NCBI GenBank assembly: GCA_045595785.1
Contig: JAZOBE010000023.1
Location: 1-7,391 of the forward strand
Source of the DNA: SFLA01 sp045595785
GTDB taxonomy: Bacteria; Bacillota; Clostridia; Oscillospirales; CAG-382
Direction: 5' to 3'
DNA length: 7,391 bases
Of the stretch, positions 1-6,534 are shown one piece after another. Made by a program: the position numbers and the translations under genes. Within the stretch, counting starts at the first letter, position 1. Each line of letters starts with the position of its first letter. The notes under the pieces were generated by a model. It was given only the letters and a program-made list of their open reading frames with translations, had not been told where the DNA came from and did not search any database.

Positions 1-233
1 TAAACTGTTCGGTTTACTTTGCTGATCCGTATTGCGCTTGGCAAAAAGGAACTAACGAAAACCTTAACGGTCTGCTTCGGGAGTTTTATCCAAAGGGCAG
101 AAATCTCTCTCGTGTAAGCCCAACAACACTAAAAAAGAACCGGGCGTTGATCAACGCCAGGCCTAAAAAGGTTCTCAATTTTCAAAAACCAGTTGATTTG
201 TTTGATTTTTTTCTCAAAAAGTGTTGCACTTAG
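1..233 (+). CDS. IS30-family transposase, C-terminal fragment (5' part beyond left edge)
   Basis: An open frame enters from the left edge (first full codon at 3) and stops at TAG 231-233, giving 76 residues. The peptide begins NCSVYFADPYCAWQKGTNEN and continues through LNGLLREFYPKG to INARPKKVLNF. This is the C-terminal part of the IS30-family DDE integrase domain: an aromatic/Trp segment, then GTNEN-N-L-R-(F/Y)-PKG, then the NxRPRK-like block. By family knowledge the Glu of GTNEN (codon 57-59) is the third acidic residue of the DDE triad. The frame is intact to its natural stop, so nothing visible marks it as a pseudogene, but the first two catalytic acids and the N-terminal helix-turn-helix would lie outside the window. 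It converges on hisIE with 27 bp between the stop codons. Family call is firm; whether the full copy is active cannot be judged. Confidence 0.87.
   Translation, partial: NCSVYFADPYCAWQKGTNENLNGLLREFYPKGRNLSRVSPTTLKKNRALINARPKKVLNFQKPVDLFDFFLKKCCT
131..163 (-). terminator. Probable Rho-independent terminator for leftward (his operon) transcription
   Basis: Read on the minus strand, a hairpin is followed by a T-tract. The core arms are GGCGTT (158-153) and AACGCC (148-143) around a GATC loop. The stem extends through a T/C mismatch to CC/GG (161-160 with 141-140) and two G-U pairs (163-162 with 139-138). One C follows, then six T (136-131). A further possible outer pairing is GAACC (174-170) with GGTTC (141-137). 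On the plus strand no T-run follows the hairpin, so the signal is one-directional. It lies about 100 nt past the hisIE stop, inside the transposase coding sequence, and is the only terminator-like structure I see downstream of the operon. Confidence 0.55.
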
Positions 234-260
234 TTTGACAATTCATCGTTGATTAAAATA

Positions 261-908
261 TCAGGTCATCTTCTCTTGCTTTACTTTGCGATCGATAACA
301 TGGCGGGAGGCAAGTTCGTTTTTAATATCTTCTACAGTGATACTCATTTGAGCCATAAGTACCATAACGTGGTAAGCAAGATCGGCTATCTCATAAACGG
401 TATCGCGTTTGTCGTCCGCCTTTGCGGCTATTATAACCTCTGTGGTTTCTTCGCCCACCTTTTTGAGTATCTTGTCAATACCTTTTTGGAAAAGATAGGT
501 AGTGTAGGACCCCTCCGGAAGAGTTGATTTTCTGTCAAGAAGAAGGTCATACAATCCATTCATGGAAAAAGGTGTTGCCTCTTCGGAAATAAGCAGGGGA
601 GTGGTAAAACAGGAATCGGTGCCCGTGTGGCACGCGGGGCCATCTTTATTTACCTTTACCACCAACGCATCTTTGTCACAGTCGGCAGTTATAGAAACGA
701 TGTGCTGGTAATTTCCGCTGGTCTCTCCTTTAAGCCATAAGCACTGTCTGGAACGGCTGTAAAAACAAGTAAGCTTTTTCTCTATAGAAATCTCCAAGCT
801 TTCTTTGTTCATATAAGCCAGAGTAAGCACGTCGCCACTTGCGTTATCAACGACTATTGCAGGGATAAGACCCTTTTCGTCAAATTTAAGCTCGTTTATA
901 TTTATCAT
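261..908 (-). CDS. hisIE: Bifunctional phosphoribosyl-AMP cyclohydrolase / phosphoribosyl-ATP pyrophosphatase HisIE
   Basis: This 215-residue fusion catalyses steps 2 and 3 of histidine synthesis: hydrolysis of PR-ATP to PR-AMP (HisE part) and ring opening to ProFAR (HisI part). The N-terminal HisI domain (about 1-110) has SRSRQ-x-LWLKGETSGN (51-66), the metal motif DCDKD (76-80) and GPACHTG with Cys93 and Cys100, which with Cys77 match the family's zinc ligands. The C-terminal HisE domain (about 117-210) is the all-alpha MazG-like type, with LPEGSYT (130-136), GEETTEV (152-158, EExxE metal site) and YEIADLAYH (172-180). The end, KVKQEKM, looks native for clostridial HisIE, so the nearby IS has not clipped it. 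The ATG at 906-908 overlaps the hisF stop as ATGA, with GAGGTGA (913-919) four bases upstream. It is the last gene of the operon. Confidence 0.97.
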   Translation of the reverse strand: MININELKFDEKGLIPAIVVDNASGDVLTLAYMNKESLEISIEKKLTCFYSRSRQCLWLKGETSGNYQHIVSITADCDKDALVVKVNKDGPACHTGTDSCFTTPLLISEEATPFSMNGLYDLLLDRKSTLPEGSYTTYLFQKGIDKILKKVGEETTEVIIAAKADDKRDTVYEIADLAYHVMVLMAQMSITVEDIKNELASRHVIDRKVKQEKMT

Positions 909-1663
909 AATCTCACCTCAATATTGTTGTTGCGCAGGGTCTGCTTCAGATCCTGTATTTTTACTTCCCCAAAGTGGAAAATAGATGCGGCGAGCCCTGC
1001 GTCTACTCCGGGAAGAGTTTTGAAAAGCGCTACGAAATCTTCTTTTTTGCCTGCACCGCCCGAAGCAATAACGGGTACGCTTACAGCGTTGCAAACTGCG
1101 TCGAGCATTTCAAGGTCAAAGCCTTTTTTCACACCGTCGGTATCAATGGAGTTTATCACAACTTCGCCGGCCCCCTCGCTTACACACCGCTTTATCCAGC
1201 TAATTGCTTCAATATCCGTGTTTTCTCTTCCGCCTTTGGCAAACACACGAAAAATGCCGTCAACACGCTTGATATCAACAGAAAGCACCACGCATTGATC
1301 GCCGTATTTTCTTGCCGCCGCACGGATAAGATCGGGATTTTTAATTGCACCTGAATTAACGCTTACTTTATCTGCGCCGCATTTGAGTACGCGGTCAAAA
1401 TCATCGGGAGTGTTAATTCCGCCGCCAACGGTAAGCGGAATAAAGATAGTGCTTGCCACCTCAGTAAGGATATCGGTAAACAGTTTTCTTCCCTCAGCCG
1501 ATGCGGTAATATCGTAAAATACTAATTCGTCGGCCATATTATCACTATAGTATTTAGCAAGCTGAACAGGGGACGAAACGTCTGATAAGCCTTGAAAATT
1601 CACGCCTTTTACAACTCTGCCGTCTTTAACATCGAGGCAAGGTATAATACGCTTCGTAATCAT
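905..1663 (-). CDS. hisF: Imidazole glycerol phosphate synthase cyclase subunit HisF
   Basis: HisF is the TIM-barrel half of IGP synthase. It uses ammonia channelled from HisH to convert PRFAR into imidazole glycerol phosphate and AICAR. At 252 residues it has the usual length. It opens with KRIIPCLDVKDGRVVKGVNF; the two catalytic aspartates are Asp11 and Asp130 (LSVDIKR). Other landmarks are DITAS (51-55), the phosphate-binding TVGGGI (78-83), NSIDTDG (171-177) and the second phosphate loop ASGGAG (200-205). The start ATG (1661-1663) shares ATGA with the hisA stop, and GAGGTGG (1669-1675) lies five bases upstream. Its stop in turn overlaps the hisIE start. The partner subunit hisH is two genes upstream in the same transcript. 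Confidence 0.98.
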   Translation of the reverse strand: MITKRIIPCLDVKDGRVVKGVNFQGLSDVSSPVQLAKYYSDNMADELVFYDITASAEGRKLFTDILTEVASTIFIPLTVGGGINTPDDFDRVLKCGADKVSVNSGAIKNPDLIRAAARKYGDQCVVLSVDIKRVDGIFRVFAKGGRENTDIEAISWIKRCVSEGAGEVVINSIDTDGVKKGFDLEMLDAVCNAVSVPVIASGGAGKKEDFVALFKTLPGVDAGLAASIFHFGEVKIQDLKQTLRNNNIEVRL

Positions 1664-2373
1664 TTTGCCACCTCGATAGCTTCCTTCAGATCTATAGCAC
1701 CCGTGTAATAGGCTTTACCTATTATAGCTCCGTAAATACTCATATCGGAAAGTGCTCTTATGTCTTCGATAGTAGATACGCCACCGGAAGCAATAAGTTT
1801 AATATCAAATTTTTTAGATAACTCTTTATACAGTAGTCTGTTGGTACCTTCCATAGCACCGTCCTTAGAAATATCGGTGCAAATAATGGCGGTAACGCCG
1901 ATGTCAGTCATTTGTGCAAAAAAGTCATTTGCGGTTATTGCGGAAACCTCAGTCCAACCTTTGATAGCAACGTATCCGTCTTTAAGATCCACGCCTACCG
2001 CAATCTTTTCACCGTAGATCGAAACGGCGCATTTCAAAAAACCGGGATCTGTAACCGCTGCTGTGCCTATGATCACACGGTCGACGCCGGCATCAATGTA
2101 TTTTTTAACGGTGTCCATATTTCGGATTCCGCCGCCCACTTCAACAAAACCGTTGAATTCTTTACAAATATTCTTGATAACGTCTGTGTTTGTGGGAATA
2201 CCTGTTTTTGCGCCCTCAAGATCTACAAGGTGTATAAACTTTGCACCGTGTTTTTTGAAATCTGCCGCTACCTCTGCAGGATTTTCATTGTAAACGGTCA
2301 TTTGGTCGTAATCGCCTTTATATAAACGCACGGCTTTTCCGCCGTAAAGGTCAATAGCGGGAAAAATATTCAT
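1660..2373 (-). CDS. hisA: ProFAR isomerase HisA
   Basis: HisA performs the Amadori rearrangement of ProFAR to PRFAR (step 4). It is a (beta/alpha)8 barrel homologous to HisF, and the two genes lie side by side as in most his operons. The product has 237 residues, a typical length. It starts MNIFPAIDLYGGKAVRL, with catalytic Asp8; the second catalytic acid is Asp129 in GVDLKDG. Also visible are HLVDLEGAK (48-56), EVGGGIR (78-84, phosphate loop), the GWTE motif (139-142), TDISKDG (166-172) and the second phosphate loop ASGGV. Having GWTE together with a separate complete hisF argues for a dedicated HisA rather than the dual PriA of actinobacteria. The ATG (2371-2373) overlaps the hisH stop as ATGA and follows a strong AAGGAGGG (2383-2390), the best ribosome binding site in the operon. 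Confidence 0.97.
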   Translation of the reverse strand: MNIFPAIDLYGGKAVRLYKGDYDQMTVYNENPAEVAADFKKHGAKFIHLVDLEGAKTGIPTNTDVIKNICKEFNGFVEVGGGIRNMDTVKKYIDAGVDRVIIGTAAVTDPGFLKCAVSIYGEKIAVGVDLKDGYVAIKGWTEVSAITANDFFAQMTDIGVTAIICTDISKDGAMEGTNRLLYKELSKKFDIKLIASGGVSTIEDIRALSDMSIYGAIIGKAYYTGAIDLKEAIEVAK

Positions 2374-2996
2374 TTGTTTTTTCCCTCCTTTGCTTCACAA
2401 AAAGCTTTGATGATCTTAATTCCGGACTCACCGCTTTTTTCGGGATGAAATTGACATCCAAAAATATTATCCTTTTCCACAGCAGCAGTAACCTTGAAAC
2501 CGTACTCTGTGATTGCGGCAAGAGAATCATCGCAATTCTCAGCGCAAAAAGAATGGACGAAATACACGTATTCGCCTTCATTGGTATTACGCATCAGTTG
2601 ACTGTCAGACATACAGAGATGTAATTTGTTCCACCCCATATGTGGCAGTTTCATGCCGCTTATACGAGTGCTCATAGGGACTACCTCGCCTTTTAATAAT
2701 CCAAGACCCTTATGCTCACCATATTCATAGCTTTTCTCAAAAAGCAATTGCATGCCGAGGCAGATTCCCATTAGCGGAACGCCCTTTTCAGCGCTTTTAA
2801 GAACGAACTTATCCAGTCCGGTCTCTCTCAGTTTGTTTGCGGCATCTCCGAATGCGCCGACACCGGGAAGAACCAGCTTTTCTGCTTTGAAAAGCTCTTC
2901 TTGGTCTCCGGAAACAAACACGTTTTCACCTGCGGCGGTAAATGAGGATTTCAGGGAAAACAAATTTCCCACGCCGTAATCAATAATTCCGATCAT
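2370..2996 (-). CDS. hisH: Imidazole glycerol phosphate synthase glutaminase subunit HisH
   Basis: HisH is the class I glutamine amidotransferase subunit that hydrolyses glutamine and feeds ammonia into HisF. The 208 residues begin IGIIDYGVGNLFSLK, the standard HisH N-terminus. The oxyanion segment LPGVGAFGDA is at 43-52. The nucleophile elbow GICLGMQLLF (77-86) holds Cys79, and the other triad residues are His184 and Glu186 in CQFHPEKSGESG. PHMGWNKL (118-125) is the family's conserved PxxGWN segment. The ATG at 2994-2996 directly abuts the hisB TAA with no bases between, and AAAGGGAG (3005-3012) lies eight bases upstream within hisB. Its stop overlaps the hisA start. Confidence 0.97.
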   Translation of the reverse strand: MIGIIDYGVGNLFSLKSSFTAAGENVFVSGDQEELFKAEKLVLPGVGAFGDAANKLRETGLDKFVLKSAEKGVPLMGICLGMQLLFEKSYEYGEHKGLGLLKGEVVPMSTRISGMKLPHMGWNKLHLCMSDSQLMRNTNEGEYVYFVHSFCAENCDDSLAAITEYGFKVTAAVEKDNIFGCQFHPEKSGESGIKIIKAFCEAKEGKNK

Positions 2997-3584
2997 TTAT
3001 AAAACTCCCTTTGTGGAAGGTATCTCGTTTGCGGCATCTTTATCTATTTTTACTGCCGCTTTTAAGGTTCTTGCTACAGATTTAAACGCACCTTCTGCTA
3101 TATGATGCGAATTTGTTCCCTCCAGTTTACGAATATGCAAACTCATAGGGCAGTTTCTTACAAATCCAAGAAAGAACTCCTGAACTAATTCACTATCAAA
3201 GGATCCAATCTTTTGTGAAGGTATATCAAGGTCATAACAAAGATGGCACCTGCCGGAAATATCAACAGCAGTAAGAATAAGTGCTTCGTCCATCGGTAGA
3301 ATAAAGCTTCCGTAACGAGTGATACCCTTCTTGTCGCCAAGCGCCTTTGTGAAAGCTTGACCGAGACATATACCTACATCTTCGACGGTGTGATGAAAAT
3401 CAACGTCAACGTCTCCATTGCATGAAACTATAAGGTCAAATCTTCCGTGGGAAGCAAACAGAGTAAGCATATGGTTAAGAAATCCGCAGCCTGTATTAAT
3501 ATTGCTTTTTCCCGTTCCGTCAAGCGAAAGGGAAAGACGAATATCCGTTTCTTTAGTCGTTCTGATTATTTCTGCGTTTCTCAT
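2997..3584 (-). CDS. hisB: Imidazoleglycerol-phosphate dehydratase HisB (monofunctional)
   Basis: HisB removes water from imidazole glycerol phosphate to give imidazole acetol phosphate (step 6). The 195 residues are one dehydratase domain. There is no N-terminal HAD-type histidinol phosphatase domain, unlike the fused HisB of enterobacteria. Visible features are the N-terminal RTTKET block (8-13), GCGFLNHMLTLFASHGRFDL (32-51), and the two imidazole/metal-binding repeats, FHHTVED (63-69) and SHHIAEGAFKS (159-169), whose His-His and Glu residues ligate the manganese pair in this family. The ATG at 3582-3584 overlaps the hisC stop as ATGA; TAAAGGA (3594-3600) is nine bases upstream. The missing phosphatase domain means the next-but-one step needs a separate enzyme not found here. 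Confidence 0.97.
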   Translation of the reverse strand: MRNAEIIRTTKETDIRLSLSLDGTGKSNINTGCGFLNHMLTLFASHGRFDLIVSCNGDVDVDFHHTVEDVGICLGQAFTKALGDKKGITRYGSFILPMDEALILTAVDISGRCHLCYDLDIPSQKIGSFDSELVQEFFLGFVRNCPMSLHIRKLEGTNSHHIAEGAFKSVARTLKAAVKIDKDAANEIPSTKGVL

Positions 3585-4636
3585 CTCAAGATATCCTTTA
3601 CGGTATTTATAAACTTTTCCATCTGTTCTTTGGTGCCAATGGTTATTCGGTTAAACTCTTTGATACGGTCTCCGTTAAAATGGCGCACCAAAATCCCTTT
3701 TTTCTTTAGCTTGGCATATAATTCTTCACCGCTTATCGAAGAGCATTTTGCAAACAAAAAGTTTGCTTTGCTGTCAAGTACGGAAAAACCAATTTCCTCG
3801 AGACAAGACTTAGTCCACTCTCTCACGGAAATTATTTCATCACATTTTTTGCGGTAGTACTCCTCGGCATCAACAGTTGTTTCGCCCAGTTTTAAGGTCA
3901 ACCGGTTAATGCTGTAAGGATTTGTGGAGTACTTTATCTTTTCAAGATCCTTGATTATCTCTTGACTTCCAATGGCGTATCCTAATCTGCCCCCTGCAAG
4001 ACAACGTGATTTAGAGAAAGTGCGCACAACAAGCAAGTTATCATATTTGTTAATCAGCTTGTAGCAGCTCTCACCGCCAAAATCAACATAAGCTTCATCT
4101 ATAACTACAACGTTATTGTGAGAAGATCTTACTATCGCTTCAACCTGCCAAACAGGAAGACTGATGCCGGTGGGTGCGTTAGGATTGGCAATAACTATCA
4201 TTTTGTTCTTGCCGCAGTAATCCTTGTAATCCACGGTAAAGTCATCTTTAAGAGGTATTTGCTCTGCTTCTATGCCGTGCAGTTGTGAAAACACAGTATA
4301 AAATCCGTAAGTAATATCCGGAAAGCACACTCCGTTTTCGGTACCAAATGCCCAAAAAGCGAAATTAAGTATATCATCCGAACCGTTGGAAACAAAAATG
4401 TTTTCTGCTTTCACATCGTAAAGAGCAGAAAGCTTTTCTTTTAATTCCTTACATGTCGGATCGGAATAAAGACGTAATAATTCGATGTCCTCCTTGCTGA
4501 TTAAAGACGCAACGCTCGGCGCAGGAGGAAAAGGAGATTCGTTTGTGTTAAGTTTTATATATTCCATATCCCGCGGTTGTTCGCCGGGAATATAAGCATC
4601 CATTTTTTGAAGGCGCTTGTTAAGATATGTGCTCAT
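3581..4636 (-). CDS. hisC: Histidinol-phosphate aminotransferase HisC
   Basis: HisC transfers an amino group from glutamate to imidazole acetol phosphate, giving histidinol phosphate (step 7). It is a fold-type I PLP enzyme. With the start at 4636 it has 351 residues. KLNTNESPFPP (28-38) is the conserved N-terminal segment. Cofactor and substrate motifs follow: SNGSDD (83-88), NPNAPTG (151-157), VIDEAYVDF (178-186), and TFSKSRCLAGGRLGY with the Schiff-base Lys209. Arg330 (NRITIGT) is the probable carboxylate/phosphate contact. The frame is open back to an ATG at 4699, which would add 21 residues and lie wholly within hisD. I prefer 4636 because MSTYLNKRL...YIPGEQP matches the normal family N-terminus and sits one base after the hisD stop. 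No Shine-Dalgarno is visible: the upstream bases are A-rich, so translation probably depends on coupling to hisD. Confidence 0.95.
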   Translation of the reverse strand: MSTYLNKRLQKMDAYIPGEQPRDMEYIKLNTNESPFPPAPSVASLISKEDIELLRLYSDPTCKELKEKLSALYDVKAENIFVSNGSDDILNFAFWAFGTENGVCFPDITYGFYTVFSQLHGIEAEQIPLKDDFTVDYKDYCGKNKMIVIANPNAPTGISLPVWQVEAIVRSSHNNVVVIDEAYVDFGGESCYKLINKYDNLLVVRTFSKSRCLAGGRLGYAIGSQEIIKDLEKIKYSTNPYSINRLTLKLGETTVDAEEYYRKKCDEIISVREWTKSCLEEIGFSVLDSKANFLFAKCSSISGEELYAKLKKKGILVRHFNGDRIKEFNRITIGTKEQMEKFINTVKDILR

Positions 4637-4637
4637 A

Positions 4638-5912
4638 TTATTTTTTTGTGCGCACTGTAACGCTTCTGGCGTGTGCGTCCAGACCTTCCTTGTTTGCAAA
4701 ATAAGCCACTTTATTGCCTACATCCTCCAAAGCTTCTTTGGTGTAGTAGGTGAACTGTGTCTTCTTAACGAAATCATCCACGGAAAGGGGATTGGAAAAT
4801 CTTGCTGTTCCGCTGGTGGGAAGTGTGTGGTTGGGTCCGGCAAAATAATCACCAAGGGCTTCGGGACAATTTCTTCCCATAAATATTGAACCGGCATTAG
4901 TAACTCTGTCAAGAATATCGAAAGGATTATCTACCATCAGTTCCAGATGCTCCGGTGCTATTTCGTTAGAAACGTCAATGGAATCAGCGAGGTTTTCCGT
5001 AACTATAATTTTACCGTTGTTATCTATTGATTTTCTTGCAATTTCCTGTCTTGGAAGAACAGAAAGCTGCTTTTCGACCTCGGACTGTACAGCAAGTGCC
5101 AGCTCCATACTGTCGGTTACCAAAACGGCTGCAGCGTTGACGTCGTGTTCTGCTTGAGAAAGTAGGTCAGCAGCTGCGTGTGCAGGTACGCTGTTTCTAT
5201 CAGCGATGATCAGTATTTCGCTGGGACCTGCGATCATATCAATAGATACTTGTCCGTATACTTGCTTTTTTGCTTCGGCAACAAATGCATTGCCGGGGCC
5301 GACAATCTTATCAACCTTTGGAATAGTTTCGGTTCCGTAAGCCAACGCGGCTATGGCCTGAGCGCCGCCGACCTTAAAAATTCGATTTACTCCGGCAATT
5401 TTTGCAGCAGCAAGTATGACAGGGTTTACCTTGCCGTTCTTGCCGGGGGGCGTTGTCATAACTATCTGAGGACAGCCGGCAATAAACGCGGGAATACTGT
5501 CCATCAGTACTGTTGATGGATAGGCAGCTGTGCCGCCGGGCACATAAAGACCGACTTTTTCTATAGGCGTAACCTTTTGACCGATAACTACGCCTTTTTT
5601 TTCACTAATTATAAAACTGTTGCGTACTTGCTTTTGATGAAATGCACGGATGTTTTCGGCCGCTTCTCTTAAAATATTAAGAAATTCAGGTTCAACAGCA
5701 GAAAAGGCTTCTTCTATTTCCGCATCGGTTACTTCAATTGAAGTGAGCGAAACTTTATCGAATTTTTCAGTATATTCTGTTACGGCATTGTCGCCATTTG
5801 CGCGAATATTTGCAATTATTTCTGATACTGCACCGCTTACGTCGGTTGCAAATTCCTGTCTGGCAAATATTTTGTCTGCCGGAATTTTACCGTATTCAAG
5901 TATCTTAATCAT
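4638..5912 (-). CDS. hisD: Histidinol dehydrogenase HisD
   Basis: HisD is the NAD-dependent, zinc-containing enzyme for the last two steps, oxidising histidinol through histidinal to histidine. The 424 residues match the family length. Visible blocks are VGLYVPGGTAAYPSTVLM (120-137), KVGGAQAIAALAYGT (180-194), DKIVGPGNAFVAEAK (201-215), IDMIAGPSEILIIAD (224-238), EIAPEHLEL (317-325) and GDYFAGPNHTLPTSGTARF (354-372). By comparison with the E. coli enzyme, the zinc ligands are Gln253 and His256 (SQAEHD), Asp355 and His414 (LDAHARS), and the catalytic pair is Glu321-His322. The ATG (5910-5912) lies inside the 8-nt overlap ATGATTAA with the hisG end, and AGGTGA (5919-5924) is six bases upstream. 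The gene ends in a run of seven A just before its TAA. Confidence 0.98.
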   Translation of the reverse strand: MIKILEYGKIPADKIFARQEFATDVSGAVSEIIANIRANGDNAVTEYTEKFDKVSLTSIEVTDAEIEEAFSAVEPEFLNILREAAENIRAFHQKQVRNSFIISEKKGVVIGQKVTPIEKVGLYVPGGTAAYPSTVLMDSIPAFIAGCPQIVMTTPPGKNGKVNPVILAAAKIAGVNRIFKVGGAQAIAALAYGTETIPKVDKIVGPGNAFVAEAKKQVYGQVSIDMIAGPSEILIIADRNSVPAHAAADLLSQAEHDVNAAAVLVTDSMELALAVQSEVEKQLSVLPRQEIARKSIDNNGKIIVTENLADSIDVSNEIAPEHLELMVDNPFDILDRVTNAGSIFMGRNCPEALGDYFAGPNHTLPTSGTARFSNPLSVDDFVKKTQFTYYTKEALEDVGNKVAYFANKEGLDAHARSVTVRTKK

Positions 5913-6534
5913 GTACTTTCACCTGCATTGCCATTTTTTCAACGATAGCGCAAATCTCATTATTTTTGAATTTATATCCGGCTTTGTTTGCAATAAGTCT
6001 TGCGCTTATAGGAACTATATCTTCAACGACCTCGAGGTCGTTTGCTCTTAACGTACTGCCGGTCTCAACTATGTCTACGATAACGTCCGACAGATCGAGA
6101 ATAGGAGCCAGTTCAATAGAGCCGTTAAGATTGATTATATCGATATCTCTGCATTTTTTATCATAAAAGCACTGAGCGATATAAGGAAATTTTGTTGCAA
6201 CTCTCAGAGTAGATTCTCTGGAATCAAAAAAATCTTTTTTTGCCGCAACAGCCATTCGGCATTTGCCCATATTCAGGTCGAGCAACTCATAAACGTCGGG
6301 ACGGTACTCAAGCAATATATCCTTGCCGGCTACGCCTATATCAGCAGCGCCGCGTTCAACGTATATTGCCACGTCGGAGGGTTTTACCCAAAAATATCTT
6401 ATGCCTTTTTCTTCGTTTTCAAAAACTAACTTTCTGTTCGTTTCTTCAATGGAAGGGCATTCATATCCTGACGCTTTGAACATGTTATATACTTTTTCGC
6501 CCAGTCTGCCTTTCGGGAGGGCTACGTTAATCAT
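5905..6534 (-). CDS. hisG: ATP phosphoribosyltransferase catalytic subunit HisG, short form
   Basis: HisG condenses ATP and PRPP to PR-ATP, the committed step. The 209-residue product is the short form, which lacks the C-terminal ACT-like regulatory domain and needs HisZ; hisZ is the gene just upstream. It begins MINVALPKGRLGEKVYNMF. Conserved parts are RGAADIGVAGKD (61-72), VATKFPYIAQCF (112-123), LNGSIELAP (136-144) and the family signature with the PRPP loop, DLSDVIVDIVETGSTLRAN (147-165). The frame is open 51 codons further upstream (to 6687), but that extension overlaps hisZ and has no HisG character, so 6534 is the start. No Shine-Dalgarno is visible before it; the nearest GGAG is about 20 bases away. 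The 8-nt overlap with hisZ suggests coupled synthesis of the two subunits. A perfect 18-bp palindrome lies at codons 165-170. Confidence 0.97.
   Translation of the reverse strand: MINVALPKGRLGEKVYNMFKASGYECPSIEETNRKLVFENEEKGIRYFWVKPSDVAIYVERGAADIGVAGKDILLEYRPDVYELLDLNMGKCRMAVAAKKDFFDSRESTLRVATKFPYIAQCFYDKKCRDIDIINLNGSIELAPILDLSDVIVDIVETGSTLRANDLEVVEDIVPISARLIANKAGYKFKNNEICAIVEKMAMQVKVHD
6025..6042. repeat. Perfect 18-bp palindrome inside hisG
   Basis: AACGACCTCGAGGTCGTT reads the same on both strands over all 18 bases; pairing stops at the next base on each side. In the hisG frame it encodes Asn-Asp-Leu-Glu-Val-Val (165-170), just after the PRPP loop. In RNA it could fold as a 7-bp stem with a TCGA loop. 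No T-run follows on either strand, so it is not an intrinsic terminator. It may simply reflect codon choice; function is unknown. Confidence 0.5.

Larger units (their letters stand above)
1..243 (+). mobile_element. Right end of an IS30-family insertion sequence
   Basis: The element is inferred from the transposase C-terminus. In IS30-family elements the transposase gene fills nearly the whole IS and its stop codon lies in or next to the terminal inverted repeat. The bases around the stop (about 221-243, GTGTTGCACTTAGTTTGACA followed by ATT) look like such a terminus. The left end is not in the window, so the inverted repeat and target duplication cannot be matched and the right boundary is approximate by perhaps 10 bp. 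The element ends roughly 18 bp from the hisIE stop codon and leaves that gene whole. Confidence 0.6.

Noticed and set aside
249..527. Plus-strand open frame of 92 codons just past the IS end
   Set aside because: It lies almost wholly antisense to the HisE domain of hisIE, and its peptide has no recognisable family features.
1660..2373. HisA as a dual-function PriA (HisA/TrpF)
   Set aside because: PriA is typical of actinobacteria lacking trpF; this sequence has ordinary HisA motifs in a clostridial-type operon, and nothing here suggests a TrpF role.
2875..2896. Inverted repeat AGCTTTTC-6-GAAAAGCT in hisH
   Set aside because: An 8-bp arm in a T/A-rich coding stretch with no T-tail is weak; it is explained by the codons of the KAEKL region and I see no regulatory context.
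4637..4699. Upstream ATG giving HisC 21 extra residues
   Set aside because: The extension lies entirely within the hisD 3' end, lacks HisC-like sequence, and the start at 4636 matches the usual N-terminus.
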